The notes under the pieces are model-generated. The model was not told the origin of the DNA, did not search any database, and was given only the letters and a program-made list of their open reading frames with translations. Below are positions 8,928-18,584 of a stretch of DNA of 64,000 bases, piece after piece (the stretch's first letter is position 1; every line of letters starts with the position of its first letter). Source of the stretch: Corynebacterium kroppenstedtii DSM 44385 (GTDB lineage Bacteria; Actinomycetota; Actinomycetes; Mycobacteriales; Mycobacteriaceae); assembly GCF_000023145.1 (NCBI RefSeq), contig NC_012704.1, forward strand, positions 620,001 to 684,000. Direction: 5' to 3'. A program made the position numbers and the translations under genes.

Positions 8928-10253
8928 ATGACATCCAGTAACAGCGATAGACCTGTGTTCAATTCAGACTGGGACCAGTACATCGACGGCTGGGACGGTG
9001 TCACGGGACAAGCGCCGGCTGTCCTGACGGTGTATCTCCAGGCTCACTCGTCAGGTTTCACATCCGTCGCGCAGTCGGTTTCCCTAGAGAATTCCGTCAC
9101 TATCCAGCCAGTCACGGACGCGGAAAGTGGTTCTCGTCGTGGTCTAAGAGAGGCATCAACCGTCGATAGATCACCACTGACGACGGGCCGCGTCGTCCAC
9201 GATCTTTCCGTCGGCGGCAATGTGCCGATGGGTCAGCTGCCAACCGGGACCGACAACGTCGTATGGAGGGTCATCGAGAGGATCGCTGAGGCCTACCGCT
9301 TCGTGATGTCGCCATCGCTGGCCCTGCCACGAGTTGATGTGAAGATCACGAAGCGCATCCCGTTGTCGGCGGGCTTAGGTAGTAAAGCAGCCGACGTGGC
9401 AGCAGCTATCGTGGCCGCCGACCGATTCTTTGGCTATCACTTCATCGTGCGCGCGATGGGATTCTCGGCACCAGGGGGAACAGAGGCCAGCAGCGTCGGC
9501 TCCCTGGCCAGTGACGTTCTGCGCCGCATTGCTCGGGAAGAATGCCCCGACGAATACGCCGCGATCGAACTTGCCCTCGAGGGCGGTACGAGCCTGATCA
9601 ACCTGGACCACGATGCCCAACCAGGATCCGACGTCACAACCCAGCGGACGCCACTTCTGGCGCGAGGTCCCTTGTGGTGGGTGATAACGCTGCCGGTAGT
9701 CACGTCGCCAGAGATGGCGATGCCCTGGGCCGCGCCATCGCCAACCCACGAGGAACAGGCCGCTCAGTCCCACAACAATCCGTCCGTCCAGCACTATGAT
9801 GACGAAGACGAGGACGCCGACGAGACCGGGGCAGGGTTGTGCCACCGCGTCGTCGAGCGCTTGGCCGTACAACGTGCGGAGATGGCGTCGGGAAAGAGAT
9901 CCCAGTACCGCGTCGGCAATATAGAAGACATTGAGCGCGCGCTCGTATCGGGCGACCCCACGGACGTTGCGAAGACGATGGGCAATGATCTGTACCCGGC
10001 AGCGACCAGCGTTGTCCCGTCTCTTCGTCGGGTTATTCAGGCGGGCACGCGGGCGGGTGCCCTCGGCACCATCGTGGCTCAGCAAGGGCCAGCCTGCGCA
10101 ATGCTGTGTGCCGACGAGGACCACGCCCGCGACGTGCAGGCCGAATTGGCGGGGAGCGGCGTTGTCCGCACAGCTAGAATTGCCCCCAGCCACAGGCCGG
10201 GAAGCCAGAGTGGTGCGCATCTCGTCTCTGATGAGGATAAAAAATCGCCCTAA
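8928..10253 (+). CDS. ispE: IspE-like GHMP kinase homologue with degenerate active site
   Basis: Position (after rpf2 and ksgA) and overall colinearity identify this as the local ispE, encoding 4-diphosphocytidyl-2-C-methyl-erythritol kinase of the MEP isoprenoid pathway. Segments such as VKITKRIPLSAGLG, LLARGPLWWVITLP, ALVSGDP and GNDLYPAA align well with IspE. The key sites do not. The N-terminal APAKVNL signature reads APAVLTV, so the catalytic Lys is V32. The glycine-rich GLGGGSSDAA loop is GLGSKAADVAA. The Asp of GADVPF, counted back from GGTSL, falls on A212. The third GHMP motif SGSGPT is AQQGPA. At 441 aa it is over 100 residues longer than usual, with inserts near 62-100 and an acidic stretch near 280-300. 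The frame is open throughout. It may be inactive, regulatory, or use other residues. Confidence 0.75.
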   Translation: MTSSNSDRPVFNSDWDQYIDGWDGVTGQAPAVLTVYLQAHSSGFTSVAQSVSLENSVTIQPVTDAESGSRRGLREASTVDRSPLTTGRVVHDLSVGGNVPMGQLPTGTDNVVWRVIERIAEAYRFVMSPSLALPRVDVKITKRIPLSAGLGSKAADVAAAIVAADRFFGYHFIVRAMGFSAPGGTEASSVGSLASDVLRRIAREECPDEYAAIELALEGGTSLINLDHDAQPGSDVTTQRTPLLARGPLWWVITLPVVTSPEMAMPWAAPSPTHEEQAAQSHNNPSVQHYDDEDEDADETGAGLCHRVVERLAVQRAEMASGKRSQYRVGNIEDIERALVSGDPTDVAKTMGNDLYPAATSVVPSLRRVIQAGTRAGALGTIVAQQGPACAMLCADEDHARDVQAELAGSGVVRTARIAPSHRPGSQSGAHLVSDEDKKSP

Positions 10254-10335
10254 CCATCACCCTGTGGCTGCCCGAAACGCATGCCACCAGCGTCGCCTGT
10301 CCCACGCCCACACGAGTAAGGAGTTCACAGAACTA

Positions 10336-12156
10336 ATGGCAGCAGTACGCCCGCTCATCACGACGGATTCCGTCACCATGACCCGCAGCATCACGACGGT
10401 GCTCGACGACGTGACGGTGGCGGTGAATGAGGGCGACAGAATCGGTGTCGTGGGGCTCAACGGCGGCGGAAAGTCCACCTTGCTCGGTGTTCTGACTCGA
10501 AGCATCGAGCCCGATTCAGGCCGAGTCACCCATGGGCGCTCTGTCCAGATCGCGACCGTGGCCCAGCGTACGCAGAGCTCTTCAGCCTCCGTCATTCAGA
10601 CGATCGTGGGGGAGAAAGCCGCCTACGAGTGGGCCGCCGACCCCGAGGTGCGGTCCATCATTGCCGGCCTTGATCTGTCGGAACTGTTGGACGAGCCGAC
10701 CGATTCCATCTCCGGTGGCCAATTCCGTCGGGTCATGCTCGCCGCCGCCTTGGTGCGAAAAGTTGATGTCCTAGTTCTCGACGAGCCCACCAACCACCTC
10801 GACATCGAGGGTGTTCAGTGGTTGGCGGACCATTTGCGACACCGGAATTGCGCCCAAGTGATTGTGACTCACGATCGCTGGTTCTTGGATACCGTGGCGA
10901 CGCGCACATGGGAGGTTCACGACGGTTCGGTGGACACCTATGAAGGCGGATATAACGACTGGATGTTCGCCCGTGCCGAGCGCCAGCGCCAGGCCGACGC
11001 GGCCGAGCAGCGTCGCCAAAACCTGGCGCGGAAAGAGTTGGCGTGGCTGCGTCGCGGAGCACCCGCCCGCACGTCGAAACCCCGATACCGGGTGGAAGCT
11101 GCCGAGGCGCTCATCGCCGACGTCCCGGCGCCGCGCAACACGGTGGAGCTGATGGCGTTTTCCAAGCAACGCCAGGGGAAAATCGTTGTGGACCTTGTGG
11201 ACGCGACGATTGCCACGCCTGATGGGCGCGTGTTGGTCGATGACCTGACGTGGCGCATCGGCCCGGGGGAGCGCATCGGCCTCGTCGGGGTCAATGGTTC
11301 AGGTAAAACGACGGTGATGTGGACAATCGCCGGCGATTACCCGATGGTGGCGGGGCATCGCCGCGAGGGTAAGACCCTCCGTTTGGGCTGCTTGCGGCAG
11401 GAACTCGAGGATATTCCCGAGGACCTCACTGTCATCGACGCAATCAAGGCGGTGGCCGAGTATGTCGTCTTGGGCAACAAAGAAATGTCCGCCTCGCAAG
11501 TCGCCGAGCGCCTAGGTTTCCCGGTCAAGCGGCAGCGTCAGCCCGTGCGTGATTTGTCGGGTGGCGAGCGTCGTCGGCTACAACTGACCCGGATCTTGAT
11601 GTCGGAACCAAATCTTTTGCTTCTCGACGAGCCCACCAACGATCTCGACATCGACACTCTCCAGGAATTGGAGTCGATGCTGGACGGGTGGCCGGGAACA
11701 CTGATCGTTATTTCGCACGATCGCTACCTCATTGAGCGCATTTGCGACAGTGTTTTCGCTTTGTTCGGCGATGGCGATGTGACTCATCTACCAGGGGGTA
11801 TCGACGAATATCTCGAGCGCCGACGCTCCATGGCCGATCATGCGGCGTCGGGAACTGGGTTTGCCGCGGGAACAGAGGCCATTGCTACGGGAAGCCAACA
11901 GAAGCAGGGTTCCCTTTCGGCGGCTGAAAAACATAAAATCTCTAAGGAAATGAACTCTCTTGAACGAAAGATCGCCAAAGTTCAGAAGAGAGAAGAGAAA
12001 ATCCAGCAGGATATGGCTGATGTCGCGAGCAGTTCGAATGGCGCGGACACAGAGAAATTGACTGAATTGGATAGAGATCTGTCCCAGGCCCGTGAAGAAA
12101 GGGAAGAACTGGAAATGGTCTGGATGGAGTACGGCGAAAAGCTCGAGCAACAGTAG
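10336..12156 (+). CDS. ABC-F family ATPase (Uup-like)
   Basis: This is a soluble protein of two fused ABC domains with no membrane segment, 606 aa. The first domain has Walker A GLNGGGKST, signature SGGQFRR and Walker B VLVLDEPTNHLD. The second has GVNGSGKTT, LSGGERRRLQL and LLLLDEPTNDLD. A C-terminal Lys/Glu-rich coiled coil (about 545-606) matches the Uup-type tail. ABC-F proteins act on ribosomes, in translation rescue or antibiotic protection. The frame is open upstream to 9931 across the end of the ispE-like gene, but ATG 10336 starts the conserved MAAVRPLITTDSV sequence and has GGAG about 12 bases upstream. The ABC-F class is certain; the exact subgroup is not. Confidence 0.9.
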   Translation: MAAVRPLITTDSVTMTRSITTVLDDVTVAVNEGDRIGVVGLNGGGKSTLLGVLTRSIEPDSGRVTHGRSVQIATVAQRTQSSSASVIQTIVGEKAAYEWAADPEVRSIIAGLDLSELLDEPTDSISGGQFRRVMLAAALVRKVDVLVLDEPTNHLDIEGVQWLADHLRHRNCAQVIVTHDRWFLDTVATRTWEVHDGSVDTYEGGYNDWMFARAERQRQADAAEQRRQNLARKELAWLRRGAPARTSKPRYRVEAAEALIADVPAPRNTVELMAFSKQRQGKIVVDLVDATIATPDGRVLVDDLTWRIGPGERIGLVGVNGSGKTTVMWTIAGDYPMVAGHRREGKTLRLGCLRQELEDIPEDLTVIDAIKAVAEYVVLGNKEMSASQVAERLGFPVKRQRQPVRDLSGGERRRLQLTRILMSEPNLLLLDEPTNDLDIDTLQELESMLDGWPGTLIVISHDRYLIERICDSVFALFGDGDVTHLPGGIDEYLERRRSMADHAASGTGFAAGTEAIATGSQQKQGSLSAAEKHKISKEMNSLERKIAKVQKREEKIQQDMADVASSSNGADTEKLTELDRDLSQAREEREELEMVWMEYGEKLEQQ

Positions 12157-12228
12157 GCTCGCCCCGGATTGTCACTGAGGGAGTGGACGACATCCGGCGG
12201 CGGTCAACACAGACCAGGAGGGTAGCGG

Positions 12229-14274
12229 ATGGCGACGGCGAACCAGGGGCAACGCTTGTCACGGGATGTGTCGAAGCCAGGCCAGCAGCTCACCTTCGAC
12301 TTCGGAAAAGACTTCGACCGTGACGTAGAGTTCTATCGCCGTGCCGATGACGCCCCCGTTTTCCTCAGCACCGCGGTGGACTCTTATTCGGACCGCGACG
12401 CCCCGATCCGGCGTCGGCTCATGTTGGCCTGGTTGTGGCTCCGCCCTGACCCCGTCGGTGTAGTCCTGGGCACGGTCGCGTTCTTAATGGCCATGACTCC
12501 GTCCCTCCTGCCCCGCACGTGGCTTTTCCAAGGTGTGGTCTGTGGTGTGTCGGCCGTGACGGCGTACGCGGTCGGCGTGGTCATCCACTGGATTTGGGAC
12601 CTGTGGCTCGACGACCTCATCGCACCCCGGGTGGAGGATTTGTCTTTGCGTCTGCCCCGATGGCGGTGGGGGTCGGACCGTCGGCTCGAAACCGCGATGC
12701 GTCGTTTAGAGGCCGAAGCACGAAAACCCACGTTCATGGGCGGATCCTTACGTTTCCGGTGGCGGTTCGCTCTCGACGCGGCGCTGTTTATCGCCGTCCC
12801 GATTGCGACGATCATCATGTCCTTGTTTGCGGTCCGGTGGCAGAACCAGATCGCCCGGACGATGGGGGCGGAAGCCTACACGCCGGCGAAGTTCTTGTTG
12901 GTCATCCCGGTCGGCCTGGGGTTGTGGGCAGCCGTCGTGGGGGTTGTCCGCCTGCTCATCAACCTCGTCGAGTGGTTGGCCGATCACGGCCCGCAGCGAT
13001 GGGGAGATGCCACGAGGACTATCGCCGCGTGGCTCGTCGTTGTCGTCATCCTGGTTTTTGTGGGCGACAAGATCGTGCCGGGAACGACGATGTCGGTAGC
13101 GGAACGGGTGTTCTCAGTGCGGAATAACAAGATCCGTTCTGACCTGGTCCAGCCGACGGTCCCCGAGCGTTCGGGCAGCCCACAGTCTGAGGCGTCATGG
13201 GACGGGCTTGGTGCGTTTGGCACGCGGTTCACGGGTTTGGGTTTGCACAAGGATGAGCTGGAAGAACTCACCGGCCAGCCCGCGAAGGAGCCGATCCGTG
13301 TCTACGGCGGGCTCAAGAATGAGCCCGATGATCAAGCCCGCGCGAATCTTGTCGTCCGTGAGTTGGAGCGAACTCATGCCGCCAACCGCGAAGTTCTTTT
13401 TGTTATCCCGACGACGGGGACCGGGTGGGTGAACCCGACCGCTGCCCAGGCCATCGAGTTGATGTTTAACGGCAATACCGCGATTGCTGCGGATCAGTAT
13501 TCGTTCCTCCCCAGTGGTTTGCAGTTCGTTGCGGACAGGCAGCGAGTGAAAGAAGCCGGCAAGGTTCTCATTAACACCGTGGTCGATTGGTGGAATACGC
13601 TGCCGAAAGATCACCGCCCGCGCATCTATGTGTACGGCGAGTCCCTGGGAACCTCCGCCGGTGAGGGTGCTTTTTCCGGCTTGCGCGATATTGTGAACTC
13701 GGTCAACGGTGTTCTGTGGGTGGGGCCGCAAAATAGCAATAATTTGTGGAGCCAGTTTGTGGCCCGACGCGACCTGGGTACTCCGGAGGTGGAGCCCACC
13801 TATTCCGATGGGTTGACCGTGCGTTTTGCCAACGGTCCGAAGAAGATTTGGTCCTGGGAGGAGTCGCACGAACCGGCGACCCGCGAAGATAGCCCGCTAT
13901 GGCCGGGCCCACGCGTGCTGTATCTGCAGCACCCGTCGGATCCGGTGGTGTGGTGGTCGCCGAAACTCCTCTTCCATCGGCCGGATTGGTTGAAAGAACC
14001 GCCCAAAGGGGATCGTTCGCCCGCGATGACATGGGTGCCGATTCTCACGTTCTGGCAGGTCACGCTGGATCTCCCCGTGGCAGCGAACGTCCCCAACGGG
14101 CACGGCCACAACTACGGGTTCCAGCTCCTCGACGGCTTGGCCGCCGTTGCCGGGAACGGGAAATTCACTAAAGACGACATGCCACGTCTGAAAAAGCAAT
14201 TGGCGACGGCCATGGAAGGGCAAGGCCCTGAAAAAGAAGTCGGCGTCGACCAAAAGAAGATGAACGGCAACTAG
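12229..14274 (+). CDS. membrane-anchored alpha/beta hydrolase (Abhydrolase_9 type)
   Basis: This is a 681-aa integral membrane protein. The N-terminal half has about four to five hydrophobic segments (around residues 85-110, 180-200, 225-250 and 260-285), and the C-terminal half is a predicted extracytoplasmic alpha/beta hydrolase. The nucleophile elbow is GESLGTSAG and the C-terminal His is likely in GHGHNYGF. The layout fits the actinobacterial family with an Abhydrolase_9_N membrane domain and Abhydrolase_9. AGGAGGG precedes the ATG. Substrates of this family are not established; a role in envelope lipids is only a guess. Confidence 0.8.
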   Translation: MATANQGQRLSRDVSKPGQQLTFDFGKDFDRDVEFYRRADDAPVFLSTAVDSYSDRDAPIRRRLMLAWLWLRPDPVGVVLGTVAFLMAMTPSLLPRTWLFQGVVCGVSAVTAYAVGVVIHWIWDLWLDDLIAPRVEDLSLRLPRWRWGSDRRLETAMRRLEAEARKPTFMGGSLRFRWRFALDAALFIAVPIATIIMSLFAVRWQNQIARTMGAEAYTPAKFLLVIPVGLGLWAAVVGVVRLLINLVEWLADHGPQRWGDATRTIAAWLVVVVILVFVGDKIVPGTTMSVAERVFSVRNNKIRSDLVQPTVPERSGSPQSEASWDGLGAFGTRFTGLGLHKDELEELTGQPAKEPIRVYGGLKNEPDDQARANLVVRELERTHAANREVLFVIPTTGTGWVNPTAAQAIELMFNGNTAIAADQYSFLPSGLQFVADRQRVKEAGKVLINTVVDWWNTLPKDHRPRIYVYGESLGTSAGEGAFSGLRDIVNSVNGVLWVGPQNSNNLWSQFVARRDLGTPEVEPTYSDGLTVRFANGPKKIWSWEESHEPATREDSPLWPGPRVLYLQHPSDPVVWWSPKLLFHRPDWLKEPPKGDRSPAMTWVPILTFWQVTLDLPVAANVPNGHGHNYGFQLLDGLAAVAGNGKFTKDDMPRLKKQLATAMEGQGPEKEVGVDQKKMNGN

Positions 14275-14361
14275 CGCGGAGAAGCTCCGCCACGAGGATC
14301 GTCGTCGCGAGGGCCTCCACCCCTCCCACGAAGTCGGAACCGAATCGCTACCCTGGATGCC

Positions 14362-14694
14362 ATGATTCTTATTAACGTGAGGTACCGCCCGAAGACAGAA
14401 TTCGTCGAGTCATTCCGCGAGAAAATGGATGAATTCACCCAGGCATGCCGCCAGGAGCCAGGATGCCTGTTCTTCGAGTGGTACCGGAACACCGATGACC
14501 CCAACGAATACATCCTGATCGAGGCCTACAAGGATGCGGAGGCCGGCAAGGTTCACGCCGAGTCTGAGCACTTTGCCAAGGGCATTGAGGAGATGAACAA
14601 AGTTCTGCAGTCCAGGCCGAAGATTATCAACACGACCATGGAAGATCGCTCCGGCTGGGACGATATGTCCGAGGTCACCATTGATGATGAGTGA
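14362..14694 (+). CDS. antibiotic biosynthesis monooxygenase (ABM) domain protein
   Basis: This is a 110-aa single-domain protein of the dimeric alpha/beta-barrel ABM family, related to YgiN-type quinol monooxygenases. The sequence ILINVRYRPK..CLFFEWYRN and the following EAYKDAEAGKVHAESEHFAKG are typical of the family, including the conserved His of the ESEHF segment. The ATG at 14362 begins the first beta strand directly. It stands alone between the hydrolase gene and sdaA. The substrate cannot be predicted. Confidence 0.8.
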   Translation: MILINVRYRPKTEFVESFREKMDEFTQACRQEPGCLFFEWYRNTDDPNEYILIEAYKDAEAGKVHAESEHFAKGIEEMNKVLQSRPKIINTTMEDRSGWDDMSEVTIDDE

Positions 14695-14721
14695 TATTTT
14701 CACTCAACAGCACGTGTGACA

Positions 14722-14757
14722 TTACAGCCGCGTAGGTAGCGCGTTATCCTCGTCCAT
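14722..14757 (+). promoter_or_regulatory. leaderless sdaA promoter
   Basis: TTACAG (14722-14727), a 17-base spacer and TATCCT (14745-14750) end seven bases before the sdaA ATG. This places the transcription start at or next to the A of the start codon, and no ribosome-binding site is present. Confidence 0.55.
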
Positions 14758-16221
14758 ATGACTGTGAGCACATTTGAACTATTTCGCATTGGTGTGGGGC
14801 CATCGAGCTCGCACACTGTGGGACCAATGCGTGCTGGGCTCGAATTTGCACGCAGCTTACGTGAGCACTTAACCACGACATCGGCCGACGACATCCCGTC
14901 CACGGCCGATTCGGGTCTTGCCGACGATGAATACGTCGAGCTGGTCGGTGGTGCTGTCACTCAGGATCCAGAGAGCATCACCGTTATTCTCTACGGCTCG
15001 CTCGCCGCGACGGGGGCTGGGCACGGAACCCTAGGCGCCTGCCTTTTGGGCCTCGACGGTGCAGATCCGGCAACCGTCGACCCTGATTTCATGGGGCCAC
15101 GTTTGGAGGAAATTCGGCGCACGCGGACGATCAATCTTGCGGGGGATGAGTCTCTGCAGGTCCAGTGTGGTTTTGAAGATATCGTTCTCCGCCCAACGGT
15201 CGTGCGGACCATTCACACGAATGCCGTCACATTTTCCGCCATTGTGCGTGGCCAGCGCTATAAACAAACGTTTTATTCCATTGGTGGGGGCTTTATCCGA
15301 ACAAAGGAAGAGGTCCCTGATCAAGACGCCTTGACTGGCCCCTGGTTATTCACCTCGAGCAAGGAACTCGTGGCGAAAGCCGAGCAGCTGGGGGGTTCCG
15401 TCGCGGAAGTTCAGCGCAAGTGTGAGCAGTCGAGACGAAGCGATCCGCAGATCAACGCTGATCTCGACGCCATCGCGGAGGCCATGTCTGACTGCGCGAA
15501 ACGTGGGGTGAGCCAGGAGGGCATTTTGCCTGGTGGCCTGGGGGTGCGGCGTCGTGCTCAGAAGTGGTACAGCGACCTTATTATTGATGATCCTCATCAA
15601 ACAGCTGAGTTTTCCACCGACTGGGTGAACTTGGTTGCTCTCGCGGTCAATGAAGAAAACGCTGCTGGAGGGCGTGTTGTGACAGCGCCGACGAATGGGG
15701 CAGCGGGGATCATTCCGGCGGTTGGTTTTTATGCTCTGACCTTCACCCCGGCCGGCCGCAAGGACCCGCAGGGCACTGCGCGTCGATTTCTTTTGGCTGC
15801 CGCGGCAGTGGGCTCCTTATATAAGGAGAGGGCCTCCATTTCCGGGGCCGAAGTGGGATGCCAAGGTGAAGTGGGCTCAGCAGCGTCGATGGCCGCCGCG
15901 GGGTTGGCCGAGGTCTTGGGCGGAACGCCCCAGCAAGTCGAAAATGCCGCGGAAATCGCGATGGAACATTCCCTAGGCCTCACCTGTGATCCGATTAGCG
16001 GGTTAGTCCAGGTCCCGTGCATCGAGCGCAACGCCATTTCTGCTGGTAAAGCCATCAATGCCGCGCGTATGTCCTTGCGCGGCGACGGTACCCACCGCGT
16101 GAGCCTGGATGAAGTCATCACCACGATGAAGGAAACCGGCGCGGATATGTCGGATCGCTATAAGGAGACCGCGGGCGGCGGGCTTGCGTTGCACGTCGCC
16201 GTCAATGTGCCTGAATGTTAG
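14758..16221 (+). CDS. sdaA: L-serine dehydratase, single-chain iron-sulfur type
   Basis: This 487-aa enzyme deaminates L-serine to pyruvate and ammonia in the cytosol using a [4Fe-4S] cluster, not PLP. The N-terminal beta domain carries [14 protein letters not shown], and the C-terminal alpha domain carries [13 protein letters not shown]. Candidate cluster cysteines lie in [25 protein letters not shown] and the segments around them. Both domains are on one chain, as in other actinobacterial SdaA proteins. A -10 box ends seven bases before the ATG and no ribosome-binding site is seen, so the mRNA is probably leaderless. Confidence 0.94.
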   Translation: MTVSTFELFRIGVGPSSSHTVGPMRAGLEFARSLREHLTTTSADDIPSTADSGLADDEYVELVGGAVTQDPESITVILYGSLAATGAGHGTLGACLLGLDGADPATVDPDFMGPRLEEIRRTRTINLAGDESLQVQCGFEDIVLRPTVVRTIHTNAVTFSAIVRGQRYKQTFYSIGGGFIRTKEEVPDQDALTGPWLFTSSKELVAKAEQLGGSVAEVQRKCEQSRRSDPQINADLDAIAEAMSDCAKRGVSQEGILPGGLGVRRRAQKWYSDLIIDDPHQTAEFSTDWVNLVALAVNEENAAGGRVVTAPTNGAAGIIPAVGFYALTFTPAGRKDPQGTARRFLLAAAAVGSLYKERASISGAEVGCQGEVGSAASMAAAGLAEVLGGTPQQVENAAEIAMEHSLGLTCDPISGLVQVPCIERNAISAGKAINAARMSLRGDGTHRVSLDEVITTMKETGADMSDRYKETAGGGLALHVAVNVPEC

Positions 16222-16284
16222 GTTTCACCTGCCGGTATGTACTATTCGAAGTAGGGTATGTGATCAACCAGGAGAGGCCCCACG

Positions 16285-17205
16285 ATGAGCGATTCGCCGC
16301 AGACCACGAATACACAGGATTCTGGCTCAGAGGAATCTCGGCAGAAACCCAAGAAACTCGACCGGAAAGCCTACGAAAAAGAGCTCAAGCGTCTGCAAGC
16401 TGAACTCGTGGAAATGCAGCAGTGGGTGGTATCCACAGGTGCTCGCCTGGTCATCATCATGGAGGGCCGCGATGCCGCAGGTAAAGGCTCTGCCATCAAG
16501 CGGATCACCCAGTATCTAAACCCCCGGACGTGCCGCATTGAGGCCCTGCCGGCCCCGAACTCGCGTGAGCAGGGGCAGTGGTATTTCCAGCGCTATGTCG
16601 AAAAATTGCCGACGAAGGGCGAGATCGTCATCTTCGACCGCTCGTGGTACAACCGCGCTGGTGTCGAACGCGTGATGGGGTTCGCGACGTCGGAAGAGTA
16701 CCGACGTTTCCTCCACCAGGCACCGATTTTCGAGCGCCTCCTCGTCGAAGATGGGATCATGCTGCGTAAGTATTGGTTCTCGGTGTCCGACGAAGAGCAG
16801 CTGCGCCGGTTCGAGTCGCGCCGGGATGACCCGCTGCGTCGGTGGAAACTATCGCCGATGGATATGCAGTCCATCACTCGCTGGGAGGACTATTCGAAGG
16901 CGAAGGACGAGATGTTCGTCCACACGGATATTCCCACCGCGCCGTGGTACACCGTCGAGAGCGAGGATAAAAAGCGGTCGCGTATTAACGTGATCAACCA
17001 TCTCCTCTCCTCTATTCCGTATGAGCACATTGAGCAGGACATTCCTGAAATGCCCGAGCGTCCTGCCCGACGTGACTATGAGCGCCCGCCGCGCAGTGAC
17101 TTCCGCTATGTGCCTGATGTGGCCTCGAACTTAGAGAAAGATAAGGTCAAGGCGAAAAAGAAGGCAAAGAAGAAGGGCAAGAAGAACAAGGATAAGAAGA
17201 AGTAA
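16285..17205 (+). CDS. ppk2: polyphosphate kinase 2
   Basis: PPK2 transfers phosphate between polyphosphate and nucleoside diphosphates. The 306-aa protein has Walker A MEGRDAAGKGS (about 59-69), a Walker-B-like VIFDRSWYNRAGVERVMG segment, and the lid region RFESRRDDPLRRWKLS. The single domain indicates a class I type enzyme, with NDP kinase activity expected. The last 25 residues are an almost pure Lys/Asp/Ala tail, which may bind polyphosphate or RNA (inference). AGGAG precedes the start. The neighbouring genes give no operon link. Confidence 0.93.
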   Translation: MSDSPQTTNTQDSGSEESRQKPKKLDRKAYEKELKRLQAELVEMQQWVVSTGARLVIIMEGRDAAGKGSAIKRITQYLNPRTCRIEALPAPNSREQGQWYFQRYVEKLPTKGEIVIFDRSWYNRAGVERVMGFATSEEYRRFLHQAPIFERLLVEDGIMLRKYWFSVSDEEQLRRFESRRDDPLRRWKLSPMDMQSITRWEDYSKAKDEMFVHTDIPTAPWYTVESEDKKRSRINVINHLLSSIPYEHIEQDIPEMPERPARRDYERPPRSDFRYVPDVASNLEKDKVKAKKKAKKKGKKNKDKKK

Positions 17206-17269
17206 TCACTGCTGGGGAGCCACCGTTCGGGGGTGCGCGGTGCTCTCCATTCCGGGGGCATAAATGAGG

Positions 17270-17298
17270 GTGATTTCGCTCTTTTTTGGCGAAATCAC
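17270..17298. repeat. perfect 10-bp inverted repeat before the HIBCH gene
   Basis: GTGATTTCGC (17270-17279) and GCGAAATCAC (17289-17298) form a perfect stem around a T-rich loop. The T-run is in the loop and not downstream, so this is not a textbook terminator. It lies 35 bases before the next start and could be an operator or the end of the ppk2 transcript. Confidence 0.45.
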
Positions 17299-17333
17299 TG
17301 TCATAAACGGGTGGGGAGTGGAAGACTGCGTTC

Positions 17334-18503
17334 ATGGCAGACGCACAGAAAAGTGACCAGCAACATAGTAGTGACAATCAGCACACCGCAGCCGGTGCAG
17401 GGGATACCGCGTCGGTGACGTCACCGACGGATGATGTTCACCTCTCTGTCCACGGTTCTGTGGGCCATATCGTTCTTGACCGGCCCAAGGCACTGAACTC
17501 GCTGAACACCGACATGTGCGCGGCGATAGAAAATGCATTGACCGCGTGGTCGACTGATCCGGCGGTCGATGTTGTCGTCATTACATCGTCGACGCCGAAA
17601 GCGTACTGTGCCGGCGGCGACGTCAGGCGCGTCCGCGAACTTCAGCTTGAAGGCACGGAAGAAGGGCGTGCTGCTGCTGATGGGTTCTTCACGAACGAAT
17701 ATCGTATGAACGCTCTGTTGGCAGAGTTTCCGAAGCCATTCGTGGCCGTGATGAACGGCATTGTCATGGGTGGTGGCCTGGGGATTTCCTTGCATGGCTC
17801 CCACCGGGTGATTACGGAACGCACGTGGGCCTCGATGCCAGAAATGGCTATTGGTTTCTCGACGGACGTGGGAGTGTCCTACGCCATGCAGCACCTTCGC
17901 CAGCCTTATGGGGATCCCGACGGGACGACGTCGAATGGTCTAGCGCTGTTTATGGGTTTGACGGGTTACCGCTTTACGCAGGCCGACATGTTGTGGTCGG
18001 GGATGGCCACGCACATTATTTCCTCGCACGAGGTGGAGAACTTCGTGGACGCGATTGATGAGCACGGACTCGATTCTGCTTTAGACACCTATGCGCGTCC
18101 GGCCGCCGAGGCAGGACCCTCGTATTTAGCTCGCCATATTGAGGAGATTAACGACATCTTCAGTGAAGGCGATTGGTTCGATATTGAGGCGAAGCTTGAC
18201 AAGGGTGGCTATGACAAGGAGCTCATCGCTGTTATTGATAACCTGTTGAGCTCGGCGAATCCATCCTCGCTGGTGGCAACGACGTTATTATTCCGCGCGA
18301 ATGAGAAAGCGGAAGATCTGCGGCAAGGCCTGAAGAATGAGTACGAGGTAGGAAAGGTCCTGCGCTACCAGGAGAATTTTGCTGAAGGCGTCCGAGCGGT
18401 CCTGGTGGATAAAGACAATCGGGCGAGCTTTGACCCGCACGTCACCGCCGAGGTCAACCCCGAACCGTTTGAAGAGGCCTTGGTTACCGCTCAGTCCGAA
18501 TAA
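17334..18503 (+). CDS. 3-hydroxyisobutyryl-CoA hydrolase / enoyl-CoA hydratase family protein
   Basis: This 389-aa crotonase-fold protein has the ECH_2-type C-terminal extension found in 3-hydroxyisobutyryl-CoA hydrolases of valine degradation. The CoA oxyanion-hole loops are AYCAGGDVRR and NGIVMGGGLGIS, and the hydrolase-type acidic residue is in SMPEMAIGFSTDVG. The first 35 residues are a Gln/Ser/Thr-rich tail without homology signal. GGGGAGTGGAAG lies upstream of the ATG. A plain enoyl-CoA hydratase is less likely because of the length. Confidence 0.85.
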   Translation: MADAQKSDQQHSSDNQHTAAGAGDTASVTSPTDDVHLSVHGSVGHIVLDRPKALNSLNTDMCAAIENALTAWSTDPAVDVVVITSSTPKAYCAGGDVRRVRELQLEGTEEGRAAADGFFTNEYRMNALLAEFPKPFVAVMNGIVMGGGLGISLHGSHRVITERTWASMPEMAIGFSTDVGVSYAMQHLRQPYGDPDGTTSNGLALFMGLTGYRFTQADMLWSGMATHIISSHEVENFVDAIDEHGLDSALDTYARPAAEAGPSYLARHIEEINDIFSEGDWFDIEAKLDKGGYDKELIAVIDNLLSSANPSSLVATTLLFRANEKAEDLRQGLKNEYEVGKVLRYQENFAEGVRAVLVDKDNRASFDPHVTAEVNPEPFEEALVTAQSE

Positions 18504-18584
18504 GGCAGTGAGCAACGCTGCCGCGGTCGCGGGTTAGTGCGGCGCGCAACGTGCAAAGAGCAACGCGCCCGCCGCTCACGTCCA

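Noticed and set aside
9375..10220. Minus-strand open frame opposite the ispE-like gene
   Set aside because: I checked it in case the ispE-like frame was itself the shadow. The plus frame has GHMP-like segments and the minus frame has none.
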